DNA of 20,728 nucleotides, taken from positions 1 through 20,728 of the forward strand of contig CAXSFE010000068.1 of assembly GCA_964236585.1 (NCBI GenBank), given 5' to 3'. Position numbers and translations under genes: made by a program. Shown piece after piece: positions 12,576-20,675 of this stretch. The number at the start of each line of letters is the position of its first letter. The stretch's first letter is position 1. Origin of the DNA: CAXSEF01 sp964236585. GTDB lineage: Bacteria; Pseudomonadota; Alphaproteobacteria; Acetobacterales; Acetobacteraceae. The notes beneath the pieces are model-generated. The model was given only the letters and a program-made list of their open reading frames with translations, did no database searches and was not told the DNA's origin.

Positions 12576-12710
12576 GGAAGGCAAGGCCAGGGGCTCTGCC
12601 CCTGGACCCCGCCAGGGGGAAGCCCCCCTGGACCGGCTTGACTTAAGTATCGGGTTCCAAGGGCCCGCCCTTGGCGGGGTCCAGGGGCAGAGCCCCTGGC
12701 CTTCCTTGCC
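12576..12710. repeat. Palindromic intergenic element B (four-hairpin inverted repeat)
   Basis: This is the most symmetrical copy. Its arms, about 12576-12631 and 12657-12710, are near-perfect reverse complements; a run of 32 bases around 12584-12615 pairs without mismatch. Hairpins are 12587-12605 (CCAGGGGC, TCT loop), 12612-12631 (CCAGGGGG, AAGC loop), 12657-12674 (CCAAGGGC, CC loop) and 12681-12699 (CCAGGGGC, AGA loop). The 25-base spacer again contains CTTGACTTAAGTA, as in element A. It starts 1 base after the malQ stop and ends 24 bases before treY. In transcripts it could form either one long hairpin or four separate ones. Confidence 0.9.
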
Positions 12711-12734
12711 CTCTCCCCAGCGAAAGCCGCCCAC

Positions 12735-15533
12735 ATGACCCTGCCCCATCCCGCGATGAAGCCGCTGTCGGCGACGGCGCGGCTGCAGTTCCACAAGGAC
12801 TTCACGATGGACGACGCAGCCGCGCTCGTCCCCTACTTCGACAGCCTGGGCATCAGCCACCTGTACGCGTCGCCCTTGTTGCAGGCTCGGAAGGGTTCGA
12901 CGCACGGCTACGACATCGTCGACCACAACAGCATCAACCCGGAGCTGGGCGGCAGGCCGGCGCTGGAGCGGATGGTGGGCGTGCTGCGCGCCCACGGCAT
13001 GGGGCTGATCCTGGACATCGTGCCCAACCACATGGGCGTCGGCACCGGCGAGAACGACTGGTGGCAGGACGTGCTGGAGTGGGGCCGCGCGAGCCCGTAC
13101 GCCGAGACGTTCGACATCGACTGGGACCCGCCGGACCCGACGCTGCGCGGGCGCATGCTGGCGCCGTTCCTGGGCAGCGCGTACGGCGAAGCGCTGGAGG
13201 CGGGCGAGCTGACGCTCAACCTCGACGAGGCGGCGGGCAAGCTCTACGTCGACTACTTCGGCAACCGGTTCCCGGTCAGCCCGCGCGACTACGCGGCGGT
13301 GCTGCTCACCGAGGGCGGGCAGCTCGAGGAGGTGGCGCGCGCCTTCGCGGACCTGCCGACCACGAACCGCACGGAGACGCGCGCCGCGGCGGCGGGGCTG
13401 CACGAGGCGCTGCGGCTGCCGGAGAACGTGGAGGCCACGCGCGAGGCGCTGCGCGGCTACGATGCGAAGGAGCCGGCCGGACGCGAGCGGCTGCACCGGC
13501 TGCTGGAGCGGCAGAACTACCGCTTGGCGTGGTGGCGGGCGGCGTCGGACGAGATCAACTGGCGCCGGTTCTTCGACGTCAACGGGCTGGCGGGCATCCG
13601 CGCGGAGCTGGCGCCGGTGTTCGACGCGACGCACGAGACGGTCTTTGCCCTCTACGCCGAGGGGCTGATCGACGGGTTGCGCATCGACCACGTCGACGGG
13701 CTGGCGTCGCCGCGCGAGTACTGCCGCAAGCTGCGTCGCAGGCTCGACGCGCTGACGGCGCAGCGGCCGGCGGGGCTGTCGCACGCGCAGCCGGTGATCT
13801 GGATCGAGAAGATCCTGGCGACCCACGAGCGGCTGTCCGTGGACTGGCTGACGGACGGCACCACCGGCTACGACTTCATGAACGACGTGGCCGCGGTGCT
13901 GCACGACCCGGCGGGCGAGGCGCCGCTCACCGCGCTGTGGAGCGCGCTCACCGGGCGCACCGGGCACTTCGAGGAGGAGGCGCGGGCGGCGCGCCGGCAG
14001 ATCCTGCGCGACAGCCTGGCGTCGGAGCTGTACGCGACCTCGGTGGCGCTGCACCGCATCGCGCGGCGCGACCTGAAGACGCGCGACTACACGGTGACCG
14101 CGATCCAGCGCGTGCTGACCGAGATCCTCGTGCACTTCCGGGTGTATCGCGTCTACGCCGGGCCGGGCGGGCTGAGCGAGACCGACCGCCAGGCGATGGA
14201 CTGGGCGATCGCCGGGGCGCGGCGCACCGTGCCGGCGACCGGCACCAGGCTGCTCGACCTGGTGGCGGGCTGGCTGTCGGGCGAGGACCTGCGCTCCGTG
14301 CCGGCCGGCAGCCACCGCCGCGAGCGGCTGCGCGCGATGGTCCGGTTCCAGCAGCTATCGTCGCCGACGGCGGCCAAGTCGGTCGAGGACACCTCGTTCT
14401 ACCGCTTCGGCCGGCTGATCTCGCGCAACGAGGTCGGCAGCGAGCCGTCGCAGTTCGCCCTCGCGCCCACGGCGTTCCACGCGATCAACCGGGAGCGGCA
14501 GAAGCGGTTCCCGCGCGCCCTGCTGGCGACGGGGACGCACGACCACAAGCGCGGCGAGGACAACCGCATCCGGCTCGCCGTGCTGTCCGAAATCCCCGGC
14601 GAGTGGGAGGCGGCGGTGGCGCGCTGGATGCGGCTCAACGCCCCGCTGCGGCGCGACCTGGAGGACGGGGCGGCGCCGGACGCCTGCGACGAGCTGATGA
14701 TCTACCAGACCCTGGTGGGCGCCTGGCCGCTCGACCTCGCGCCCACGGACACGGACGGGCTGGCGGCGCTGCGCACGCGGGTCGAGGGCTGGCTGGAGAA
14801 GGCGCTGCGCGAGGGCAAGCGGCGCTCGGGCTGGTCGGTGCCGAACGAGGCGTACGAGCAGGCGTGCCGCGACTTCCTGGCGGGCGTGCTCGACCCGGAG
14901 CGGGCGTCGCACGTGGGTGCCGAGATCGCGGCGCTGGTCGCGCGCATCGCCCCGGCCGGGGCGCTGAACGGGCTGTCGCAGACCGTGCTGCGCATGACCG
15001 CGCCGGGCATCCCGGACCTCTACCAGGGGGCGGAGTACTGGGACCTGTCGCTGGTGGACCCGGACAACCGGCGGCCGGTGGACTTCCCCGCGCGGCAGGC
15101 CTCGCTGGCGGCGGGGCTGGCGCCCGAGGCGCTGATGGCGGACTGGCGCGACGGGCGGGTCAAGCAGGCGGTGATCGCGCGCGTGCTGGCGCTGCGGGCC
15201 CGCGCGCCGGGGCTGTTCACCGAGGGCGCCTACGTCCCGCTCAAGGCGGAGGGGCCGCTCGCCGATCACGTCCTCGCCTTTGCCCGCACGGAGGGAGAGC
15301 GCGCGGCGGTGGTGGTGGCGACGCGGCTCTCGATGGCGGCCGGCGTCGGCGGCACGCCGCTGGTGGACCCGGGGGCGTGGGGCGGAACCGCCATAGTTCT
15401 GCCGCGTAGCCTTGCTGAACGTGGCACCAGGAACGTCCTGGTCGGCGAGGCGCGGGGCGAGGCGGCGGCCGGCAGGCTGGAGCTGTCGGATGTTCTGGCA
15501 AGCCTGCCGGTGGCGGTTCTGGAGGTCGGATGA
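12735..15533 (+). CDS. treY: Malto-oligosyltrehalose synthase (GH13)
   Basis: Converts the reducing-end alpha-1,4 bond of a maltodextrin into an alpha,alpha-1,1 bond, giving malto-oligosyltrehalose for TreZ. The protein has 932 residues; family members usually have about 750-950. The N-terminal ATARLQFHKDFTMDDA matches the standard opening of the family, which supports the ATG at 12735 or the in-frame ATG at 12756; 12735 is kept as the longer. Catalytic residues are D318 in LRIDHVDGLASP, E358 in WIEKILATHE and D603 in TGTHDHKRGEDNR. The end of the protein has the family's PDLYQGAEYWDLSLVDPDNRRPVD block. The ribosome-binding site is weak (GCGAAAG about 10 bases upstream). The TGA overlaps the otsA ATG by 4 bases. 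The gene opens the third module, separated from its partner treZ by malQ and element B. Confidence 0.96.
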   Translation: MTLPHPAMKPLSATARLQFHKDFTMDDAAALVPYFDSLGISHLYASPLLQARKGSTHGYDIVDHNSINPELGGRPALERMVGVLRAHGMGLILDIVPNHMGVGTGENDWWQDVLEWGRASPYAETFDIDWDPPDPTLRGRMLAPFLGSAYGEALEAGELTLNLDEAAGKLYVDYFGNRFPVSPRDYAAVLLTEGGQLEEVARAFADLPTTNRTETRAAAAGLHEALRLPENVEATREALRGYDAKEPAGRERLHRLLERQNYRLAWWRAASDEINWRRFFDVNGLAGIRAELAPVFDATHETVFALYAEGLIDGLRIDHVDGLASPREYCRKLRRRLDALTAQRPAGLSHAQPVIWIEKILATHERLSVDWLTDGTTGYDFMNDVAAVLHDPAGEAPLTALWSALTGRTGHFEEEARAARRQILRDSLASELYATSVALHRIARRDLKTRDYTVTAIQRVLTEILVHFRVYRVYAGPGGLSETDRQAMDWAIAGARRTVPATGTRLLDLVAGWLSGEDLRSVPAGSHRRERLRAMVRFQQLSSPTAAKSVEDTSFYRFGRLISRNEVGSEPSQFALAPTAFHAINRERQKRFPRALLATGTHDHKRGEDNRIRLAVLSEIPGEWEAAVARWMRLNAPLRRDLEDGAAPDACDELMIYQTLVGAWPLDLAPTDTDGLAALRTRVEGWLEKALREGKRRSGWSVPNEAYEQACRDFLAGVLDPERASHVGAEIAALVARIAPAGALNGLSQTVLRMTAPGIPDLYQGAEYWDLSLVDPDNRRPVDFPARQASLAAGLAPEALMADWRDGRVKQAVIARVLALRARAPGLFTEGAYVPLKAEGPLADHVLAFARTEGERAAVVVATRLSMAAGVGGTPLVDPGAWGGTAIVLPRSLAERGTRNVLVGEARGEAAAGRLELSDVLASLPVAVLEVG
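15521..15526 (+). promoter_or_regulatory. Ribosome-binding site of otsA
   Basis: GGAGGT ends 3 bases before ATG 15530, inside the last codons of treY. The sequence is strong but the spacing is shorter than usual. Together with the ATGA stop-start overlap it suggests coupled translation of treY and otsA. Confidence 0.6.
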
Positions 15534-17005
15534 ACCGGATTGTCGTGGTGTCCAACCGGGTTCCCGTGCCGAGCGGCGCGGGGGCCCAGGCCGGCGGCCT
15601 CGCAGTGGCGCTGCACGGGCTCATGCAGCGCCGCGGCGGCGTCTGGTTCGGCTGGAGCGGCAAGGTCTGCGACGACGCGCCGCGCCAGGTCGGCATCGTG
15701 GCCGACGGGGCGATCCAGTACGCCACGGTCGACCTGACCCGCGACGAGCACGAGCGCTACTACAACGACTTCTCCAACGGGACGCTGTGGCCGCTGCTGC
15801 ACTCGATGCCGGAGCACATGGTCTACGACCGGCGCGCGGCCGCCGTGTACCGCCAGGTCAACGAGCGGCTGAGCGAGGCGCTGGTGCCGCTGCTGCGGCC
15901 GACTGACGTGATCTGGGTGCACGACTACCACCTGATGGCGATGCCGGCGATGCTGCGGGCGCGCGGCGTGCGCGCCCCGATCGGCTTCTTCCTGCACATC
16001 CCGTTCCCCGGGCCGGACATGCTGGCCAGCGTGCCGGAGGCCGGCGCCCTGGTGCGCGACCTGCTCGCCAGCGACCTGATCGGCTTCCAGACCGCCAACG
16101 ACGTGGAGAATTTTGCCTCCGCAGCGCAGCGGCTCGGGGGCGCGCAGCGCGTGGAGGGCGGGCTGCGGGTCGTGGACCGCCACGTCCGGCTGGGCGCGTT
16201 CCCGGTGGAGATCGACGCGCGCGAGTTCGCCCGCACCGCGGACGAGGCGTGGCGCACGCCGGCGACGGAGCGGCTGCGGCGCAGCCTGCAGGGCCAGCGC
16301 CTCGTGCTCGGCGTGGACCGGATGGACCCGACCAAGGGGCTGCTGCAGAGGCTGGCCGGGTTCCGGCGGCTGCTGGAGACGCGGCCGGACTGGCGCAGGC
16401 GGGCGACGCTGCTGCAGATCGCGGCGGAGAGCCGCAAGGACGTGTCCGCGTATCGCGAGCTGCGGCTGGCGATCGACCACGAGGCGGGGGCGATCAACTC
16501 GGAGTGGGGCGAGGCCGACTGGACGCCGCTGCGGCTGCTCGCGCACGGCGGGTCGCGGGAGACGATGGCGGGGTTCATGCGCGAGGCGCGCGTGGGCTAC
16601 GTCACGCCCCTGCGCGACGGGATGAACCTGGTCGCGAAGGAGTACGTCGCGGCGCAGGACCCGCAGGACCCCGGCGTGCTGGTGCTGTCGCGCTTCGCGG
16701 GCGCCGCACAGCAGCTCACGGCGGCGCTGCTGGTCAACCCGCACGATCCGGACGAGCTGGCGGACGCGCTGGACCAGGCGCTGGGCATGCCGCTGGCCGA
16801 GCGGCAGGACCGGTGGCGCGACCTGTGGGGCGCGATCGAGGGGACGTCCGCGGTGGCGTGGGGGCGCGGGTTCCTCGCGGCGCTGCTGCGGGGGACGACG
16901 ACGCGGGCGTCGCCCATGGCGGGGGACGGGGAGGTGCGGGTCACGCTGCCGACGGAGGCGCTGGCGCGGGCGGCGCCGATGAACGCGAGGCGGATGCCGA
17001 TCTGA
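15530..17005 (+). CDS. otsA: Trehalose-6-phosphate synthase (GT20)
   Basis: Joins glucose from a nucleotide sugar (UDP-glucose in most homologues) to glucose 6-phosphate, forming trehalose 6-phosphate. The protein has 491 residues (E. coli OtsA has 474). Motifs in order are VVVSNRVPVP (R10), AGGLA, WFGWSGK, YYNDFSNGTLWP, WVHDYHLMAMP, GFFLHIPFPGPDML, GFQTANDVENF, VDRMDPTKGL with phosphate-contacting R264 and K269, and VTPLRDGMNLVAKEY with AAQDP. R264/K269 correspond to R262/K267 of mature E. coli numbering. The last ~25 residues are Ala/Arg-rich and not part of the fold. No OtsB phosphatase domain is fused and none is adjacent, so the dephosphorylating enzyme must be elsewhere. Last gene of the + strand cluster; palindromic element C starts at the next base after the stop. 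Confidence 0.97.
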   Translation: MNRIVVVSNRVPVPSGAGAQAGGLAVALHGLMQRRGGVWFGWSGKVCDDAPRQVGIVADGAIQYATVDLTRDEHERYYNDFSNGTLWPLLHSMPEHMVYDRRAAAVYRQVNERLSEALVPLLRPTDVIWVHDYHLMAMPAMLRARGVRAPIGFFLHIPFPGPDMLASVPEAGALVRDLLASDLIGFQTANDVENFASAAQRLGGAQRVEGGLRVVDRHVRLGAFPVEIDAREFARTADEAWRTPATERLRRSLQGQRLVLGVDRMDPTKGLLQRLAGFRRLLETRPDWRRRATLLQIAAESRKDVSAYRELRLAIDHEAGAINSEWGEADWTPLRLLAHGGSRETMAGFMREARVGYVTPLRDGMNLVAKEYVAAQDPQDPGVLVLSRFAGAAQQLTAALLVNPHDPDELADALDQALGMPLAERQDRWRDLWGAIEGTSAVAWGRGFLAALLRGTTTRASPMAGDGEVRVTLPTEALARAAPMNARRMPI

Positions 17006-17166
17006 GGCAGGCAAGGCCGGGCTCTGCCCGGACCCGCCAGGGGCGAGCCGCCCCTGGACCGGCATCCCTGGCGGCACGTCGGGTGGCCGGGTGCCTTGCC
17101 TGACAGAATGGTTTCCAAAGGCCTCCGGCCTTTGGCGGGTCTGGGCAGAGCCCGGCCTTGCTTGCC
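17006..17166. repeat. Palindromic intergenic element C between convergent otsA and mfd
   Basis: The terminal inverted repeats are 33 bases (17006-17038 and 17134-17166) with two mismatches. Hairpins are 17017-17031 (CCGGGC, TCT loop), 17037-17057 (CCAGGGGC, GAGCC loop), 17115-17135 (CCAAAGGCC, TCC loop) and 17141-17155 (CTGGGC/GCCCGG with one G-T pair, AGA loop). The spacer is longer than in A and B (57 bases) and lacks TTGACTTAAG, although CTTGCCTGACAGAATGG looks like a diverged form. The element fills the whole gap: it begins right after the otsA stop and its last base is in the mfd stop. It is the only candidate transcription terminator for both genes; there is no T-run after the hairpins. 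Confidence 0.88.
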
Positions 17167-20100
17167 TAGGCCGCCCTCGCCTGCCCCGCGATCCGGTTGA
17201 GGTTGCCCAGCACGTCGCGCGCCAGCTTCACGCGCTCGGCGACGCCCATCTCGCGCACCACGGCCAGCTTGTGGTCCGGGCGCAGGCGCATGGTGCTGCC
17301 CCGCGTGCCGAGCCAGGTGACGAGGCCGGAAGGATTGCGGAAGCTGTTGCCGCGGAACTGCACGACCATGCCCTTCGGGCCGGCCTCCAGCTTCTCCACG
17401 CCGGCGGCGCGGCACTCGCGCTTGAGGCTGACCACGGAGAGCAGGTTCTCGACCTCGGCGGGGAGCGGGCCGAAGCGGTCGACCAGCTCGGCGGCCATCG
17501 CCTCGCCCTCGCCATCGGTGGCGAGCGCCCCGATGCGCCGGTAGAGGCCGAGGCGCACGGGGAGGTCGCGGACGTAGACGTCGGGGATCAGCACGGGCAG
17601 GCCGAGGGAGATGTTGGGGGTCCACTCGCGGTCGGAGCGGGCGCGGGCGCCCTTCTCCGCGCGCAGGTCGCCGACGGCGTCCTCCAGCATCTGCTGGTAG
17701 AGCTCGATGCCGACCTCGCGGATGTGGCCGGACTGCTCGTCGCCGAGCAGGTTGCCGGCGCCGCGGATGTCGAGGTCGTGGGAGGCGAGCGTGAAGCCGG
17801 CGCCGAGCGTGTCGAGCGTCTGCATCACGTCGAGGCGCTTGGCGGCGGCGGCGGACAGGCGGTGGGACTGGGGCCAGGTGAGGTAGGCGTAGCCGCGCAG
17901 CTTGCCCCGGCCGACGCGGCCACGGAGCTGGTAGAGCGCGCCGAGGCCGAACATGTCGGCGCGGTGGATGATCAGCGTGTTCACGGCGGGCATGTCGAGG
18001 CCGCTCTCCACGATGTTGGTGCTCAGCAGGATGTCGTACTTGCCGTCGCCGAACTCGGTCATCACCCGCTCCAGCTCGGTCGGCGCGAGGCGGCCGTGGG
18101 CCTGGATCATGCGGGCGTCGGGCACGATCTGGCGCAGGCGGTCGGCCATGCGGTCGAGGTCCTCGATCCGGGGCACGACGCAGAAGATCTGGCCGCCGCG
18201 GAAGCGCTCGCGCTGGATCGCCTCTCGCGCGACCACGTGGTCGAACGGGCCGATGAAGGTGCGCACGGCGAGGCGGTCGACGGGGGGGGTGGCGATCAGG
18301 CTCATCTCGCGCAGGCCGGTGAGCGCCAGCTGGAGCGTGCGCGGGATGGGCGTGGCGGTGAGGGTGAGGACGTGGACGTCGGCCTTCAGCGCCTTGAGGC
18401 GCTCCTTGTGGGTGACGCCGAAGTGCTGCTCCTCGTCGACGATGACCATGCCCAGCTCGGCGAACTCGATGGATTTCGCGAGCAGCGCGTGGGTGCCGAC
18501 GACGAGGCCGATGCTGCCGTCGGCGACGCCGCGGCGGACCTCGGCCGCCTCCTTCGCCGTCACCATCCGCGAAAGCTGGGCGACCTTGACGGGCAGGCCG
18601 GCGAAGCGGGCGGTGAACGTGCGGAAGTGCTGGCGGGACAGCAGCGTGGTGGGGACGACGACGGCGACCTGGGCGCCGGTCATGGCGGCGACGAAGGCGG
18701 CGCGCAGCGCCACCTCGGTCTTGCCGAAGCCGACGTCGCCGCAGATCAGGCGGTCCATCGGGCGGCCTGACGCGATGTCCTCCAGCACGTCGGCGATGGC
18801 GCGGGCCTGGTCGTCGGTCTCGGCGAAGGGGAAGCGGGCGCAGAACTCGTCCCAGGCGCCCTCGGCCGGGGTCATGGAGGTGGCCTCGCGCAGGCGGCGC
18901 TCTGCGGCGGTGCGGATCAGCGCGCCGGCCATGTCCTGGATGCGCTGCTTCATCTTGGCCTTGCGGGTCTGCCAGCCGGCCCCGCCCAGCCTGTCCAAGG
19001 ATACGCCCTGGGTCTCGGAGCCGAAGCGACTCAGCAGCTCGATGTTCTCCACGGGCAGGAACAGCTTCTCGTCGTTGTCGTACACCAGGCGCAGGCAGTC
19101 GTGGGGTGCCGCGCCGACGTGCAGCGTCTCCAGTCCGACGTAGCGGCCGATGCCGTACTCCTGGTGCACGATCAGGTCGCCCTCGGCGATCTCGGTGGCC
19201 TCGGCGATGAACTGGTCGGCGCGCTTGCGGCGCTTGGCGGGGCGGCTGATCCGCTCGCCGAGCAGGTCCTGCTCGCCGACCACGGCCATGCCGTCGGCCA
19301 CGAAGCCGCGGTCGAGGGGGAGCGTGACCAGGCCGACGAAGCCCGCGGGCGTGCGCTGCGCCTCGGCCCAGCCCTCGGCGGCCTGGGCGCGCACGCCGTT
19401 CTCGCGCAGCAGGGCGGCGATGCGCTCGCGCGAGCCGCGGCTCCAGGCGGCGACCAGGGTGCGTCGGCCCTTGGCCTCGTTGCCGGCCTGCAGCGCGCCG
19501 AGCTGGCGGAACACGCTGTCCACGCCGGCCGTGCCGCCGCCGGAGCCACCGGCGGCGCCCTGCGGGCCCATGGCGGCCTGGGCGAACACCGGGCCGGGGC
19601 GGCCGCCGGCGTCGATGCCCTCGGCGCCGTCCGGCCTGCCGAACGGGGAGAACTCCAGCAGCGGGCCGTGGGCCAGCATCGCGTCCCACTGCGCGCGGTC
19701 GAGATACAGGCGCTCCGGCGACAGCGGGCGGTAGGGCACCTCGCCCTCGCGGGTCACGGTGCGGCGCGCGTCGTAGTGGTCGGCGATCATCTCCAGGCGG
19801 CGGTCGAGCACCTCGTCGGCCTGGTGGTCCAGCGTCACCGCGGGGCTCGGCAGGTAGTCGAGCAGCGTCTCCATCGCGTCGTGGAACAGCGGCACCCAGT
19901 GCTCCATGCCGGGGTGGCGGCGGCCCTGCGAGATCGACTGGTAGATCGGGTCCTCGGTCGTCGCCTGGCCGAAGATCTCGCGCCACGCGGTGCGGAATCG
20001 CGCGATGCCCTCGCGGTCGAGCGGCACCTCGGAGACGGGCCGCAGCACCAGCGCCGTCGCAGGCCCGGTGGAGCGCTGCGTCGTGGGGTCGAAGCGGCGC

Positions 20101-20642
20101 AGGCTCTCGACGGTGTCGCCGAACAGGTCGAGGCGGATCGGCTCGGCCTCGCCCGCTGGGAACAGGTCGACGATGCCGCCGCGCACCGCGTACTCGCCCG
20201 GCTCCATCACCGTGTCCGCGCGGCCGTAGCCGTTGGCCTCCAGGAACAGCGTGAGCTTGTCGATCTCCACGACGGAGCCCTGCGCGATGTCGAGCGCGGC
20301 ACCCGCGAACACCATCTGCGGCGGCACGCGCTGCACCAGGGCGTTGACGGTCGTGAGCACGATGCGCGGCGCGGACTGCGCCTCCGTCAGGCGGGCCAGC
20401 GTCGCGATGCGCTCGGACACGATCGAGGCATTGGGCGAGACGCGGTCGTACGGCAGGCAGTCCCACGCGGGGAAGCGCAGCACCTCCACGCCGGGGGCCA
20501 CGAAGGCCAGCGTCTCGGCGAGGCGGGCCATGCGCGTGTCGTCGCGCGCCACGTGCAGCAGGCCGCCGGTGTGCTCGGCGCGGCGGCGGGCCAGGAGGAG
20601 GGCGTCGTAGCCCTCGGGGACGCCGTAGATCGTCGCGGTCAT
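17166..20642 (-). CDS. mfd: Transcription-repair coupling factor
   Basis: ATP-driven DNA translocase that removes RNA polymerase stalled at lesions and recruits UvrA for nucleotide-excision repair. The protein has 1,158 residues (E. coli 1,148), reading from ATG at 20642-20640. Domains in order: UvrB-like N-terminal region; RNA-polymerase-interaction (CarD-like) domain from about 488 with DLIVHQEYGIGRYVGLE; helicase part 1 with Walker A GDVGFGKTE (K641) and DEEQ (736-739); TATPIPRTLQ near 762; helicase part 2 with QLRGRVGRG near 905; and the C-terminal domain to the end. A Gly/Ala-rich stretch at about 340-373 looks like a lineage-specific insertion. The start is supported by the family opening (GVPEGYDALLLARR); a weak GACGAG precedes it. 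It is unrelated to the sugar genes and simply converges on otsA. Palindromic elements lie on both sides. Confidence 0.98.
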   Translation of the reverse strand: MTATIYGVPEGYDALLLARRRAEHTGGLLHVARDDTRMARLAETLAFVAPGVEVLRFPAWDCLPYDRVSPNASIVSERIATLARLTEAQSAPRIVLTTVNALVQRVPPQMVFAGAALDIAQGSVVEIDKLTLFLEANGYGRADTVMEPGEYAVRGGIVDLFPAGEAEPIRLDLFGDTVESLRRFDPTTQRSTGPATALVLRPVSEVPLDREGIARFRTAWREIFGQATTEDPIYQSISQGRRHPGMEHWVPLFHDAMETLLDYLPSPAVTLDHQADEVLDRRLEMIADHYDARRTVTREGEVPYRPLSPERLYLDRAQWDAMLAHGPLLEFSPFGRPDGAEGIDAGGRPGPVFAQAAMGPQGAAGGSGGGTAGVDSVFRQLGALQAGNEAKGRRTLVAAWSRGSRERIAALLRENGVRAQAAEGWAEAQRTPAGFVGLVTLPLDRGFVADGMAVVGEQDLLGERISRPAKRRKRADQFIAEATEIAEGDLIVHQEYGIGRYVGLETLHVGAAPHDCLRLVYDNDEKLFLPVENIELLSRFGSETQGVSLDRLGGAGWQTRKAKMKQRIQDMAGALIRTAAERRLREATSMTPAEGAWDEFCARFPFAETDDQARAIADVLEDIASGRPMDRLICGDVGFGKTEVALRAAFVAAMTGAQVAVVVPTTLLSRQHFRTFTARFAGLPVKVAQLSRMVTAKEAAEVRRGVADGSIGLVVGTHALLAKSIEFAELGMVIVDEEQHFGVTHKERLKALKADVHVLTLTATPIPRTLQLALTGLREMSLIATPPVDRLAVRTFIGPFDHVVAREAIQRERFRGGQIFCVVPRIEDLDRMADRLRQIVPDARMIQAHGRLAPTELERVMTEFGDGKYDILLSTNIVESGLDMPAVNTLIIHRADMFGLGALYQLRGRVGRGKLRGYAYLTWPQSHRLSAAAAKRLDVMQTLDTLGAGFTLASHDLDIRGAGNLLGDEQSGHIREVGIELYQQMLEDAVGDLRAEKGARARSDREWTPNISLGLPVLIPDVYVRDLPVRLGLYRRIGALATDGEGEAMAAELVDRFGPLPAEVENLLSVVSLKRECRAAGVEKLEAGPKGMVVQFRGNSFRNPSGLVTWLGTRGSTMRLRPDHKLAVVREMGVAERVKLARDVLGNLNRIAGQARAA

Positions 20643-20675
20643 CGTGTCTCGTCCGTCGGGTGTGCGGGGGAGGAA

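Noticed and set aside
8639..17166. Elements A-C as CRISPR repeats or insertion sequences
   Set aside because: Copies are kilobases apart with no spacer array, contain no open frame for a transposase, and show no clear target-site duplication.
17091..18770. + strand frame opposite mfd (559 codons)
   Set aside because: It lies antisense to the strongly conserved helicase region of Mfd and has no recognisable motif.
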